A stretch of DNA of 64,000 nucleotides from Anisakis pegreffii (lineage: Eukaryota > Nematoda > Chromadorea > Rhabditida > Anisakidae): the NCBI GenBank assembly GCA_035041965.1, contig JAPYMA010000160.1, positions 372,001-436,000 of the forward strand. Direction: 5' to 3'. Below the pieces are notes generated by a model. The model was given only the letters and a program-made list of their open reading frames with translations, was not told the origin of the DNA and searched no databases. Position numbers and translations under genes: made by a program. Below are positions 52,824 through 64,000 of this stretch, piece after piece. Positions within the stretch are counted from its first letter, which is position 1, and each line of letters opens with the position of its first letter.

Positions 52824-54139
52824 GAACGCAAATGTACTCATCGACCGGTGATTCACGGTAACCGTACAATTGTTGGGAAACAAGAACAAAGTGTTGTTTA
52901 GGTATCTTATTGTTAGTCAGTCAGAATTGATTATGGATTTGATTGTACTTCTAACTAGGAACGGAAATACTGGCAGCCGAAATTGTCGGCATTTCTCTCC
53001 TTCAAAGAGTACCACTGGAATGTGTGTTAAGAATGTGAGGCAATGGCTTTAATGAGTGGAATTATGTTTTTCAAAGCTTCGAGGCAATATGGTACAAACG
53101 TTGAACCATTCATGCCTTCCACCATCGAAACATATTGTCTATACGATTTTCCTCTGACGCATCCTTGACGCTCACGTTCAAAACCTTTTGCACTATTGGT
53201 ATGTTTGGAACGTGACATTGAAAAATTACCGAATGTTTAAAGTGCATTCGCTATTTTTAATCAGCAAAGAGACGAATGATTTGCGAAGTTCGATTCAGCG
53301 ATGCTTTCAGGCGTCAGCAAAAAAAAATTCTTGGACGTTACCGTCACCATAATCGTTTGCCTGTTGACCTCGAACGATGGTCATGTGAATTACTGCCCGC
53401 AACATGTGTCAGTAATGCGAAATGATGTTTTTCCTCGGTGTTGTATGGTACTGACTGATGAGCTAAACAATTCGCGTCTAAGTCACTGCAATGAGCAGCC
53501 AATAAAGATCTCATTATTTTTATGATTTGCAAGAACCGACATCTCTGATCCATTAAAATAAGCGTATCGTTTCATGGAAAAGCTCTGCTCTCACGATAAA
53601 TGCCTGTAAGCCGCCCTAGCTTCTGATTCCCGTTTCACTTAGGCGGAACAAGCCAATATTCAAGTGGATTTGCGTTGGATTAAGAGACGTTTTGGCGTCT
53701 CATTTTTAGCATGGGTCGACTTGGCACAGAAGCATATTCTTTTCGCCGAAACTTCTGGATTAGCAATTAATTGCAGTCATTAAACTAATCGATTGATAAG
53801 GCGCTCTGATGAAAAATGAGTTGGAAAGAAACTATGACGTTTATTGGGAACTGAATAATGGAACAACTCAATGCAACCGTAATAAATTATCAAAATGAAT
53901 GTCATTAGGTAGTTAACGACAACAAATTAATACACAATGGATGAAAGAGAAAGAATATAAAATGAGGAGGGTACAGTCATAAACGTTCACTTCATATTTC
54001 ATCACAAATAAACTCAGCAAACCGAAAGAAATTAGAAACCACAGCTTAAATTTCTTCCATTCTGCAGCAGTCATCCTTTACCCGCTCAGATCGTCACAAA
54101 AAATCTAACCTACAAGCATCGATTCAATCAACAGGAATC

Positions 54140-54141
<2 letters not shown>

Positions 54142-54185
<44 letters not shown>
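54142..54185. repeat. TA dinucleotide microsatellite
   Basis: About 22 TA units, immediately before the first hammerhead-like motif. Confidence 0.97.
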
Positions 54186-54187
<2 letters not shown>

Positions 54188-54192
54188 AAATC

Positions 54193-54436
54193 CAGACGAT
54201 GAGACGCGCCAAAACGTTCCGCAACATTTGCGCTGTAACGAGTATATTAACTGAAATAATTAAAATTTAGTAAACAATACGCAGATAAAAAAGAACAGCT
54301 TAAATTTCTTCCAAGACAAAAAAGAATAAATAAGTAAAAGATGATCAACTGGTTTACTGGCCCCAGTGATCCATAAGAATCATGTAAACAGTTTATGGTA
54401 CTATAAGGCGTTTTGGCATGGGAATGCCATCATCAG
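54193..54436. mobile_element. pair of hammerhead-ribozyme-like remnants, possibly from a Penelope-like element
   Basis: On the minus strand, 54436-54409 reads CTGATGA, then a 5-bp stem TGGCA/TGCCA with loop TTCCCA, then AAAACG; a hammerhead core would have GAAAC here, so one base differs. On the plus strand, 54193-54220 reads CAGACGATGAGACGCGCCAA then AACGTTCC, a more decayed version with the same GCCAAAACG junction. The two are in opposite orientation. Hammerhead motifs are known from Penelope-like retroelements; no reverse transcriptase frame is seen here. Confidence 0.33.
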
Positions 54437-55278
54437 TCCTCACCTTACAAGCAGTGAGTACTAATTATGTGAAGATTAATTGATTAAAGAGAAGAAGAGA
54501 AAAAAATACGGAGTGGAACAGATTCAAAAAATAAGCTGCTAATGAGAATAAGTGAAGATAATGTAATACGATATGCGCGTCATGGAGCGACTTAATATCG
54601 ACTCAAATTCGGTTAAAATAAATTGATGTGACAATAAGCGATAGGTTCAGGGACCAAAAAGAAAGAGGAAATGAAGAAAAATAAAGAAAATTTTCACTGG
54701 ACCCTCAGACAAAACATTGGTGGCAAAAGCACGATGTTCAGCAATAAAGGGAGGATTGAACTGAAATTTCGAACGAGCCCGACTATGAGAGAATTCGAGT
54801 TCAGTACTTTCCGTGTTACGGAGATGTTGCAGGAAATAACTTGTTGGCGGGAAAAATAAGTATTTCGTACACACAAAAAATAGTTATCAAGTGAACATGC
54901 CATCGAAAAATTAACTCCGTTAATGACAGATTGAGATCAGCGCATTGATACTCACTACTGAGTAGAGGAAAATTATAGTAATGATGATAAAATTAACATT
55001 TGCGAAAGAGTTTCTTATTCTGGCATGCAATGTTTCAAACTTGTTACTGAGCTCAAATATATGGATCAGTAATCTGATTTTTCTCAACTGCACTTGGAAA
55101 TATTGACCTTTGGATATTTGAAACAAGACCGAGACTCATTCGACGGAATCCTAGCAAGGGACTGATTGTGAGTATGTAGACGAACAATGCGCTGTCGAAC
55201 GAAAACTTGGTGAATTTATGCCAATAATGACAACAATAATGATGACGATAAAACGTGATATATAGACGGATAGGTTTG

Positions 55279-55452
55279 ATGAAGGTTGACATAACAGTAT
55301 ATAAATGTCAAGAGAAGGTAAAAAAGAGATACTGTACGAATTTCAGAATGGACTTCGCAAATAACGATACATCATCGTGCACAAAAAGTATTTATTTTAT
55401 CTCGCATTCAATCGCTGAGGGAAGAGATAAGAAGAATGATTACTTCACATGA
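55279..55452 (+). CDS. weak open frame, unassigned
   Basis: The frame from the ATG at 55279 has fairly protein-like codons (MKVDITVYKCQEKVKKRY, NDTSSCTKSIYFISHS) and ends at 55452. The antisense strand is also open in part. No splice partner or family was found. Confidence 0.2.
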   Translation: MKVDITVYKCQEKVKKRYCTNFRMDFANNDTSSCTKSIYFISHSIAEGRDKKNDYFT

Positions 55453-56070
55453 GAATTATTGTAAACAATCATATTATTATGAATCATTATTCTACAAAAG
55501 AACTACCACATTATTATGAATGGCGATATTCAACATAACAGCGATGCGATCCAAATGCCCATTTACATTTAGAACTAATGCGCATGCAACATTAAGAACA
55601 CAAAATTCGCTAACAGGTGACAGTGAAGCAATCATACCAAAACTCGTGAAACTGCAAATGTTATGGATAAAGGGTTGAATGCTGAAGGCGACTATTTTGA
55701 GCGATGCAAAGTGATATCACCCAGTGTATTAAGGTCTTGAAAAATGCCACAAATCTCACTGAAATCAATAAGATTATGTGAGGGTGAGTTGCTTCGTTAT
55801 GAATCATCGGAACAGAAAATCCTGGATTTCACCAGCCTAGTAAATTAATGGTGACCTCATCGAATGCTCAACTGTAATATTTTCCGAAAGTTAAATTGAA
55901 AATACGCCACGATTGCATCAGGATTCAGAGAGCTCTCAGTGCTATATTCCTAATCTTCCTTAAATTTCTGACAGTGAAAAATATGACAGATGTGGATTTG
56001 CATTGCGTACACACTCGAAGTTTTCACGTTTGAGTTTTTATGCTACACATTTCTTTCTCATTTATCATAG

Positions 56071-56194
56071 CAAGTTCGTGACAAAACTCACTGAAATCTA
56101 TGAAGCCGTCGACGGCTATCACACGCATAAAAACGACATAATCATGATTTTCTTGATAAACGAAAACGGCAATGATTATGGTGGATTGCTTTGA
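56071..56194 (+). CDS. candidate last exon, 40 codons plus stop
   Basis: It follows a strong acceptor (CATTTATCATAG), enters with one base and reads KFVTKLTEIYEAVDGYHTHK followed by NDIIMIFLINENGNDYGGLL to TGA at 56194. Codons are rich in AAC, GAC, GTC and ATC. A second short coding-like piece after CATTTCCAG at 56251-56297 (LPVPFAKKVYIKMTI, donor GTATAT) may belong to the same or a neighbouring transcript. Function unknown. Confidence 0.36.
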
Positions 56195-56795
56195 CTCATG
56201 GCATTTGCAAGCACACTTCTATTTCATATGACCTGCCGCCCAACATTTCCAGCTCCCGGTTCCCTTCGCAAAAAAAGTCTACATCAAAATGACAATCGGT
56301 ATATGTATACAGTTTATGATCGAGGAAGAGGTTCCTTGAATGTGTCGACGAGTCCATTACTAGCTATTCGAATGCACATCATTACCATGTAATACTTTAA
56401 GCCAATTAAAAAATTGTTTTGGACACCTTATGGTTCATATCACCATTACTTAACGAATGTCCTCTTTCTGTTCACTTATTGACTAATGATATATCTGAAC
56501 AGATTAATTATTCAGTCGCAACGATAAGTCATTCGACTAAATCATAGGAGTTGTGATATTCTAATCAGCGATCCAATTAATAACTCATTCGATTGATATT
56601 CACACTCACTGAAACAATGGTTTCAATACAAAAGACGTCCCCCTGCCTAATATTAAACATACATGCTCTACGAAACAATCATGCTTTGAAAAGGGGGAGC
56701 AAACAAAGAGCAGCCTGCTTACTCTTACTGAGACAGCAAATCAATTATGAGGAGTCATTCTGCAAGGAAACGCCTTCTGTAGCGGAAGTTAAACG

Positions 56796-57029
56796 ATGTT
56801 AAAAATAAGCGATAACCAAATTTATGATTGTGCTCGGTTAGATGTTTCAAAAAGCGATGTTTCGCTATGGGCGGTTTGCATAGATGCACATTTGGGGCGT
56901 GTTCGACGGGTGACTTGCGGCTTGCATAGCACTCACATCCAATTTGAACGGCTGCTGTTCGTTCACTACTCTCATCTCATAATCCGCTCACATCACCTTT
57001 TCTCAAGTTCATCTGTTCAACGAATTTGA
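56796..57029 (+). CDS. weak open frame with high third-position GC
   Basis: 77 codons, with a stretch VSLWAVCIDAHLGRVRRVTC. No splice context supports it and the GC-rich stretch could equally be regulatory DNA upstream of the next gene. Confidence 0.18.
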   Translation: MLKISDNQIYDCARLDVSKSDVSLWAVCIDAHLGRVRRVTCGLHSTHIQFERLLFVHYSHLIIRSHHLFSSSSVQRI

Positions 57030-57560
57030 GCATAATCATCGAATAAGCTTCGGCTTCCGGGCACTTCGCTTCCACTCAAAACCCATTTTCTTGCATTATT
57101 TTATACTGCGCAGTGATGCGATCATAAAATTTAGCGGTGCACATCTTGATCGAATTCCGTCTGAGAAGTTCACTTTTTGTTAACACTTAATCTTAAGAGG
57201 GTGAAATTCATTGGTATGCAACCAGATGAGGCATCTGTTTACTAATGTTATAGTTTCTGAAATTTATTGCCTCACTTATGAAATATAGCGAAGTTCCGAA
57301 AAATTCACAAGGAAACAATGAATTTCAAATGTTCGGAAGAGAAGTCATAAAAGAGTATTTATGGGAAAAAACGAACAATTTCTTGTCTGATTGTATTCAT
57401 TCATTGGCTTGTAGCGAATGCATGAAATATAATCAAGAAAGGATATCTGACAATCACCGAAATGCAGCCCAAAATTGATTAATCCTCTTTTCGCTTTATT
57501 TGTTATATTCAACCATCAGGCACCATTTATTGCTGAGTCTTCTGGCTGTTAAATTTCCTA

Positions 57561-58918
57561 ATGAATTCAACGCTGTGTGTCTATGCTCTCGTCACGATTT
57601 TGCTCATTTTACTCTTAGTAACAACAGCCGCTGTCTACAAGGTTTGACGTTGCTGTGTCATTGAAATTGAAATTATCACCGAATTTCATCACTTATTGCC
57701 TCATATTGTCCAGCTGTACACTCACAAAATTTTCCATATTTTTTGAAACTCAACCTTTTTTTCATAGCAATCAAATTCTAATGCATTCATTCCACTGACA
57801 CAGTGGCACCATGCGTAACGTTTCAGTTTCTGTGCGCGTTTACCTTTGTACCGCCTTGAAGTTGAGGTTCATAAGCGAACTGAGTGAAATTTACTGCTGA
57901 ATGAATACGGCTATAAATGAGTGGAAAATTGATACGTCTCTAAAGGGTGGCTATTTGATTTGGCATGATTGTGCGAAATTCGCAAATTACTTTAGTTTTT
58001 ACTATTCATAAAATATAGTGTGTATTGGTTACTGCTAGATAACTGTAGCACTTATCTATTTTAAGCGTCCTATAAAAATGAATATAACTTGAAGAAAATG
58101 CTGCAGGCGTACAAGAAAAAATTGATCGAATGAGGAGAGCAATGGACAGAAATATGAACTAAGAAAATGTTCATGAAATTTATTCGAAAATGAACGTAAT
58201 AAGCAGACCATTTCAAACATTTCGTTCGCAGTTTATTGTCTGCGTTACCATTTGTCTTCGCATCATACATAACTGAGAAGTTGCACGCAACAGAAACGCT
58301 GCATAGTTCCTTTCTTGGGAGTTTAGTATCTGTTCAGGCTATAGTTTTAAAGCTCTCATACAGAAGCGAATCTTCCTAACTGTGTTAAACACCACTTCTT
58401 TCGCCTAACATTGTCCGTTGGGAATTCAGTACACTTCGTTTGTTTACACACTTGGGCAAATTAATGTCGATTCACGTTGGGATCATATGGGATATTTTAA
58501 TGAGCTATTTTGGGTGAATTGCAGTGGTTTGTTGATTGTGTTCGATTCGGCGACCTGGTTCAGCTGTTTATGTGCCACTCAGTATCAATCTTTTATTATG
58601 AAATTTTATCTCTGCAAGCAATCAGTTGTTTCGATTTTAATAAGATGTGCATATTAAGAGAATAATATTTGGAGTGTGAGTATTATTTCGAAATGTCGGT
58701 TGCTTATGTAAAATGACGAGGCGATTGTTTACAAGCATATTTTTATGCAGCAATCAAGTTGCATTTGTGGTGAAGAAGACGCATCGCTGCTGCCAAATAA
58801 TTTGTTTGTCAAGTATGTGCGATCGATGCGCATTGATATGTGTCGCAAACGGATGAGATTAGTCGTAAAGAAGAAAACTGCTCTGAAAGATGTGTTAATG
58901 TTCACATTCCATAAATGA
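57561..58918 (+). CDS. putative small membrane or secreted protein gene, provisional exons
   Basis: Exon A, 57561-57641, starts at an ATG and encodes MNSTLCVYALVTILLILLLV plus TTAAVYK, a clear signal peptide or membrane anchor, ending at TACAAG/GTTTGA in phase 0. Exon B, 58430-58513, follows AATTCAG and reads 28 codons (TLGQINVDSRWDHMGYFNEL). Exon C, 58751-58918, follows TTTTATGCAG, enters in phase 0 and reads 55 residues (SSCICGEEDASLLPNN, then Arg/Lys-rich, ending MFTFHK) to TGA. Just after B, 11 bases that look like a micro-intron (GTGAATTGCAG) precede a further open piece, 58525-58581, in another frame, so the middle of the model is unsettled. No family is recognised. Another frame at 57278-57478 lies just upstream. 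Confidence 0.38.
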
Positions 58919-60351
58919 AAGTCATTTGATATTGATGCAAATAGCAGTTGAGGCCCTACTTCAAGTATCGCATTTCGATTACGCTCCTAAACGATATTTA
59001 GAAGTTTTGCCTATTAGCCGCATAACTAGAGAACAGATTGATTTACGCTTTACTGATGTGAGGATCACTTCTTAGTAACATCTGGTTTAATTTGTTTAGC
59101 ATTCCAAGACACAATTGACAATAGCCTCAGTCTTTCATGGTTTGTCTCACAAACAGAACCTAATCAAAGCCAACAGTTGGGAAATTTCCGATGAATATTT
59201 AGCGATTGAACCTTCTCGTACGATTGGAAACTTCATCGGCGGAAGTAGAATTAAGAGATAGATCAATTTTAGAACCTATCTTCCAAAACTACTATTGTCC
59301 ATTGATTCACGATAATTTGCCCCGCATATAGCCATGGAACTCAGTGTTTCAATCAACAAGCGTTCACAAAATCAACGAGTTACTCCATCGACGCGCCAAT
59401 TACTGAATATTATCCTTCTTTCATTTTATATAGCGTGAACTAAGCCTTTTTTGAGTGAAACGCAAGTGAACAGCGAAAGAGAACACCAGTTATGCTTTGC
59501 TGAGTTGCTGAATGGTACCTGAATGAATACTTGATTATCACTGCTTTTTAGTGTTCGAGTGAACAAATTGATCATTGCCTGATGCTCATAATCAGAGTGT
59601 AAGAATTCCAATTTTGCAATGAGTTCAGTTGGAATGATTTGATTAAAAATCACAGCGTATTTGATTTTTTGCAGTAGTGGAAAAACACTGGGAATTGATT
59701 ACGGAGGTTTTTTAATCTTATATCCTATTTAGTTGCCACCGTTCATCTGTCTCTTCAGTTTTTGTAATTTTTCAAAACGAATCTACTATTTTTTTGGAAA
59801 CGAATCCATCCATGCAGAATCATTCAGAAAAGCAGAACCAAAAAAAAAAAACAATCTTATCAGTTCCAGATAATCAGATGTCCGCGTTATGAAAGAAAAA
59901 CTTCAAGTCCTTTCTCAACAAGGAGCAAAAGAAAATATTTGAAAGACTAATCTGATACGATGAGAATGTTTGGCAACCCTTTTGAATCACTCAAATAAAG
60001 CCGAACAGATTAAGCTAGAGTGGAAATTTATGATCTGAGCAAAAAGAAAAGCGTGAGAACTACTGACATAATTGTAGTGTACATTAGTATTGATTCTCTC
60101 ACATTAATACTTATACTATGTTGATGTATAAATACCTCATGTCTCTAACCCTATATTATGAGAAGTCTGATCGAAACGTTTCATATGAAAAAAAGATTTT
60201 TGCCTTGTTGGGCAAATATCTGTTCAATCTGTTCCCTTGAAATCAGCCTGTGTGTACGTCTACTGACTTAGATTTCTGTTTTAGAAGCATTGATAGAATA
60301 CATCTATACATGTTCATTCGAGATCGATCTACAATTTTGCCTTCATCTCAG

Positions 60352-60512
60352 TTATTCTTGAAAGATTTGCTTCTTACAATTTTCGTTCGGGTTACCACTG
60401 GAGGTTCGCGAAGGAGGAGGGAGAGTTTGAGGACATGGCCCCAAAGCAAAATTATTACGACATTGCAATGATTCATGTTTCACAGAGCAACTTTGTGCAT
60501 CTACAAAGTTAA
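60352..60512 (+). CDS. candidate terminal exon, 52 residues
   Basis: It follows the acceptor CTTCATCTCAG, enters with two bases, and reads without a stop to TAA at 60510-60512: ILERFASYNFRSGYHWRFAK, then EEGEFEDMAPKQNYYDIAM, ending NFVHLQS. Codon use is strongly protein-like and the middle is acidic. Another frame over the same bases (60250-60471) is less natural. No upstream exon was identified; family unknown. Confidence 0.4.
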
Positions 60513-61158
60513 ACTCATACAAGATAGTCAAGTAAAATCATTGAGTTATCTCGCCGACTTTTCTATTATTGCTTCATGAAGGTTGCTTGAAACTTCCAAC
60601 CGATATTCTCTGTTGATTGCGTAACCCAGCGATAGGAATTCACAATGGACGAAAGAGTAAATGTTGTGGATGCTGGGCGAGAGTCGAGTAGTAAATGAGA
60701 GTTTATTACGAGTATTACAGTTTACAAGGTCGGTGAATATGTGAGGTTACACAATATGAGATCTACAATAGAAAGCTGCCACTCGTTAGCAAATCAGAAT
60801 ATTTCACAATAATCAGTGATTACAATAATCTATAATATTCGAAATATTAATTAGTTATCCTTTAGTACAATATTCAAATATCAAGTACTTATTCTTTTCA
60901 CAATACAGAAGGTGCCAATGTTGGCTACAATAGATTTACAATATTAATCAACAGTTCACAATATTATTAGATCACAAATTAGGTATAGCGGCTTTATTTG
61001 CCGATTAAGATGCCACTTTATTGGCTAACACTGACTGCATATAATGATACTTTAACTCGACCTACTCTGAATATTTCTTCTTCCACCATTCTTTTAAAGC
61101 GTCGTTGCTTTCTTTATTTCTCACATTCCTGAAAGATCATATTCGTAGATAAGGTCTT

Positions 61159-61368
61159 ATGATAGCATTCATAGCTTTTAATCAATGTCTTTGTTTTGAC
61201 TGTAATCATGCATTTCAGCTGAATATGCAACAAATGTGCAACAAATATGTTACCATTCCATATGTTTATTCTTTATATTTTGACTTGACGATTTCAAAGA
61301 ATCGATGTTTTGGGAATTTGGAAAGTGCAATGTTTACAAAAGTATCATGTCAGTGCGGAATGACCTAG
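61159..61368 (+). CDS. weak open frame, unassigned
   Basis: 69 codons with an internal acceptor-like GCATTTCAG, followed by MQQMCNKYVTIPYVYSLYFD. Cysteine- and aromatic-rich, no family recognised. Confidence 0.2.
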   Translation: MIAFIAFNQCLCFDCNHAFQLNMQQMCNKYVTIPYVYSLYFDLTISKNRCFGNLESAMFTKVSCQCGMT

Positions 61369-62031
61369 AAAAACCTTTAGATCCGATTAGATTTCTTCGC
61401 TTTTTTCATTACCGGCATCTGGAAAATAGATCCCTGAAGTGAATGATGGTAAAAGATTTTCCAATAATTCGAATGATTCGTTGCATTTAAATAATCCTGT
61501 TCTTAACACAAGAAATTTAGCTGAACTCCTCAACCGAACGTTTCACCTCCCGTGAATCTTCAAGCACAGTGTAGAAATACCTGAACTAGGCGTCACCGAT
61601 AGTTCACGGATTCTAATTACTTTTAATCATACATGTGATATTGAATGCGATGCATTGAATACCGAGGGATAATTATGTGCAACCATATAAGTGTTCTGAT
61701 CACTATTGGTATTGCCATTCCGTTTTTTTCTACTGCAGTATGTTCGACTGATAAATTGAGTCAGATTTAAATTTGTACACAAATCACTGCATTTGTGAGA
61801 TGTTTCTGTCTGCGAATGTTTCTAATTCGAATTACGAAATATTTGCACATGTAGACCGCCTTGTTGTAGTCCCAAATTCAATAAGAGCGCCACGAGTCGG
61901 TTGAAAACCTACGGTATACTCTAAACGAGTGGCGTTATGAACTGAATCTGAGTGTGAAGTTTTCTTCTGCACTGTACCATTTTCAGCTCATTGTTTGTCG
62001 TCGGTAAGTGACAACATATAAGTGAACGAAG

Positions 62032-62427
62032 ATGTGTGATGAACAGGGAAGAGATTCGGACGAGGTTGATGGACTCGTCATGATTGCGCGACGTTCTGCG
62101 TCGGAGACCGATGATGCAGATGTTGTTCATACACCGTCTAGTGACCTCATTACTTTCGAGGTTCAAACTATTCACTGCATATATACAACTTTCTTTCCAT
62201 TCAGTTTTTTTTCAAAGAATTATAATTGGTTTCATGCAATTGGCACGAAAGTTGTGATGGAGTAATGGAACGCTATGATAAACACTAAAATGGGTCGTTT
62301 TGAGAAGAATTATGTTTGACGTTCTCTATAGGATTCAGAATATGAACGGTCATTTCCAGTGTCAGTAAAAGATGACTTCTGTCGAACCCTTCAGATATGG
62401 CACACAGTGTCGTATTTATTTCGATGA
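62032..62427 (+). CDS. putative gene start: acidic N-terminal protein, exons 62032-62160 and 62332-62427
   Basis: An ATG at 62032 lies about 48 bases after CCATTTTCAG, a good acceptor that could take a spliced leader. Exon 1 reads 43 codons of acidic, serine-rich sequence (MCDEQGRDSDEVDGLVMIAR, later SETDDADVV) to GAG/GTTCAA in phase 0. Exon 2 follows CTCTATAG in phase 0 and reads DSEYERSFPVSVKDDFCRTL to a TGA at 62427, with a possible internal donor (CACA/GTGTCG) if the gene continues. Codons have many C/G ends. A disordered acidic N-terminus is all that can be read, so the product is unknown. Confidence 0.45.
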
Positions 62428-62659
62428 AAATTTTCATATAGCTTTATTCAAGTTTATCACATGAGCGAATCGCTCCTCGTTTTTCCCTGATCAATACGCT
62501 GTCGGCAATTACTGAGTCAGTTTTTTACGCTGATTCCGGAGTTTCCAATCATGCTCAACCAATTCAAGTTTTCGCATGATGATAGGGTCAGTCTATTCGC
62601 GATATGTGACACTTAAAAGTGTTTGCCGGATATATTACAACTAGTGATGTCTCTATACC

Positions 62660-62815
62660 AAGTTTTTGAAAAATGTTCTATTCTGTTCGATTCCGCTCCA
62701 AAATGGTTCTATTCTATTCTGTCCTGTGCGTTTCTCGTTTGAGAACTGTTCTATTCTATTCTATTCTACCCCCTTAAACTGTGCTATACTGTTCTAAACT
62801 GTTCTATTCTATTCC
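62660..62815. repeat. degenerate TTCTA/TTCTG pentamer repeat
   Basis: GTTCTATTCTATTCTGTCCT and similar runs recur, interrupted by a short unique piece. Units drift between TTCTA, TTCTG and TTCCG. Confidence 0.8.
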
Positions 62816-63125
62816 GTCAGTCAGAAAAGCGACACGATAAGAGTTGTGGTAATTAGGGTTCGAAACGTGGTTTTTCTTGGCATTTGCAGTGCAAAATGGA
62901 GACTATTTTGGGTGAGAGAAGATTGTCCACGGAGGCAGTTGACAGCTTTTGACCGTGATGATTGGAGGAAAACGGAGGGTTTCGGGCTCTGCTAATCAAC
63001 ATCACTGAAGAACAGAGGATTCTCGTTTCGTCCGAACAGTTCGGTCAAAAACTGATGCACGGTTTCTCTCATTAATGAGTTCGGAATGAACTGATCCGTT
63101 CAGTTGGATTCGAATCGTCCAAGCA

Positions 63126-63371
63126 TTAACTTTTATTGGAGGTGCAAAATGTGAACAATTTTTGTGATGGATTGCTCCAAGAATTCAGAATACGACTAAC
63201 ATTTGAATGTGGGGTGCTCATTCGGAAATGATGAGTTGTTTCACCTCTCACTGATGGCCATTCGTCTCTCCCTAGAGTTATTAAATATGATGTTACCTTT
63301 ACCTTCTTGGTTCGACCTTTGCATTCACTGCCAAGACGCATAGGCCTACGTAAAATCACCCAGCATAGCAC
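63126..63371 (-). CDS. weak open frame, unassigned
   Basis: 81 codons with basic start (RRPMRLGSECKGRTKKVKV) and polar end (SNPSQKLFTFCTSNKS). AATAAA overlaps the final codons, which is unusual if this is coding. No splice context or family found. Confidence 0.22.
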   Translation of the reverse strand: MLCWVILRRPMRLGSECKGRTKKVKVTSYLITLGRDEWPSVRGETTHHFRMSTPHSNVSRILNSWSNPSQKLFTFCTSNKS

Positions 63372-63464
63372 ATCTCTTGCGAAATATCATTCAACTCAGA
63401 GAATTTCTAATTAAATGCTTTCATAATATTTATTGATAACAATACACTTGCATTATGCACATCG

Positions 63465-63955
63465 ACAATAATAGCAAAAAAAATAATAAGAATAATAATA
63501 AATAATGATAAGAGCAAATAATAATGAGATTAAACAATAATAACAGCAATAGTAGTAACAATAAATCATAATAATAAAAAATGTAAGTAGTGATAAATAA
63601 TAGTACAAATAAATAATGACAGGTAAAATGAAAACAGTATTTAAAAAAAACAATAATAATAAGTAAAATGATAAGTTACAATAAATGATAATAAGAATAA
63701 ATAGTAATCGTTTAGACAATAGTAATAAATAATAACAAATAATAGTAAAAACACAGTGATAATAATAAATAGTAATAAGTAATAATAGCAGGAATAATAA
63801 TAGCAATAATAGTATAATATGGTAAAAATAATAATAATAATAAATATAATAATAATGATAATAATAATAAATAATAATAAAATATACAGATATAATAATA
63901 AACACGATATTAATAAGTAATAATAATAAATATAACAATAATACAACAATGACAA
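63465..63955. repeat. AAT/ATA trinucleotide-rich tract
   Basis: Nearly 500 bases built from AATAAT, AATAGT and AATGAT words with few interruptions. It explains the long hydrophobic Tyr/Ile/Leu frames on the minus strand. Confidence 0.95.
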
Positions 63956-64000
63956 TTTATCTCGCTGCAGTATTCAAAAAGAACAGTTCAAGGAACAGCC

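Noticed and set aside
63453..63955. 161- and 104-codon minus-strand frames rich in Tyr, Ile and Leu
   Set aside because: They are translations of the AAT-type microsatellite.

Overview
The window reads as nucl­ear DNA of a nematode. It is AT-rich, carries no bacterial-type operons, and its genes are broken into short exons by GT...AG introns that often end in the nematode acceptor TTTCAG. The one certain gene is an innexin whose motifs match the UNC-9/UNC-7 type of nematode gap-junction protein. Long introns, low gene density and degenerate runs related to the nematode telomere hexamer TTAGGC would suit a parasitic clade III (ascarid/spirurid-like) species, but that placement is inference. 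Layout: 0-9.7 kb holds a few unassigned minus-strand open frames (100-276, 633-1052, 4267-4611) and one plus-strand frame (5915-6133). 9.8-15 kb on the minus strand holds a chain of small exons that I read as the C-terminal half of a CLEC16A/GOP-1/Ema-type endosome-mitophagy gene; a 2 kb GATGTGGATAAATG-type minisatellite (15.03-17.0 kb) lies just upstream of its first recognised exon. 17-33 kb is mostly intron-like or intergenic, with a few weak exon candidates and TA microsatellites. 33.15-33.57 kb holds two phase-matched exons of an unidentified plus-strand gene. 36.0-47.1 kb is the nine-exon innexin gene, whose 5.5 kb third intron carries a very homogeneous 76-bp tandem array of 41 units (39165-42269). 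48.5-64 kb contains several short plus-strand exon sets of unknown function, a perfect 27-bp hairpin, a GC-rich-ended non-autonomous hAT-like transposon with 8-bp target duplications (51015-52317), hammerhead-ribozyme-like remnants near 54.2-54.4 kb, and an AAT-rich tract at the right end. The innexin model (436 codons, every exon phase compatible) is firm. Exon sets described for other genes come from splice signals, phase matching and codon use, so their boundaries and products are provisional. The most unusual structures are the 76-bp array inside the innexin intron, the higher-order minisatellite, the two snap-back hairpins and the hAT-like element. I found no convincing tRNA, rRNA, CRISPR or operon.
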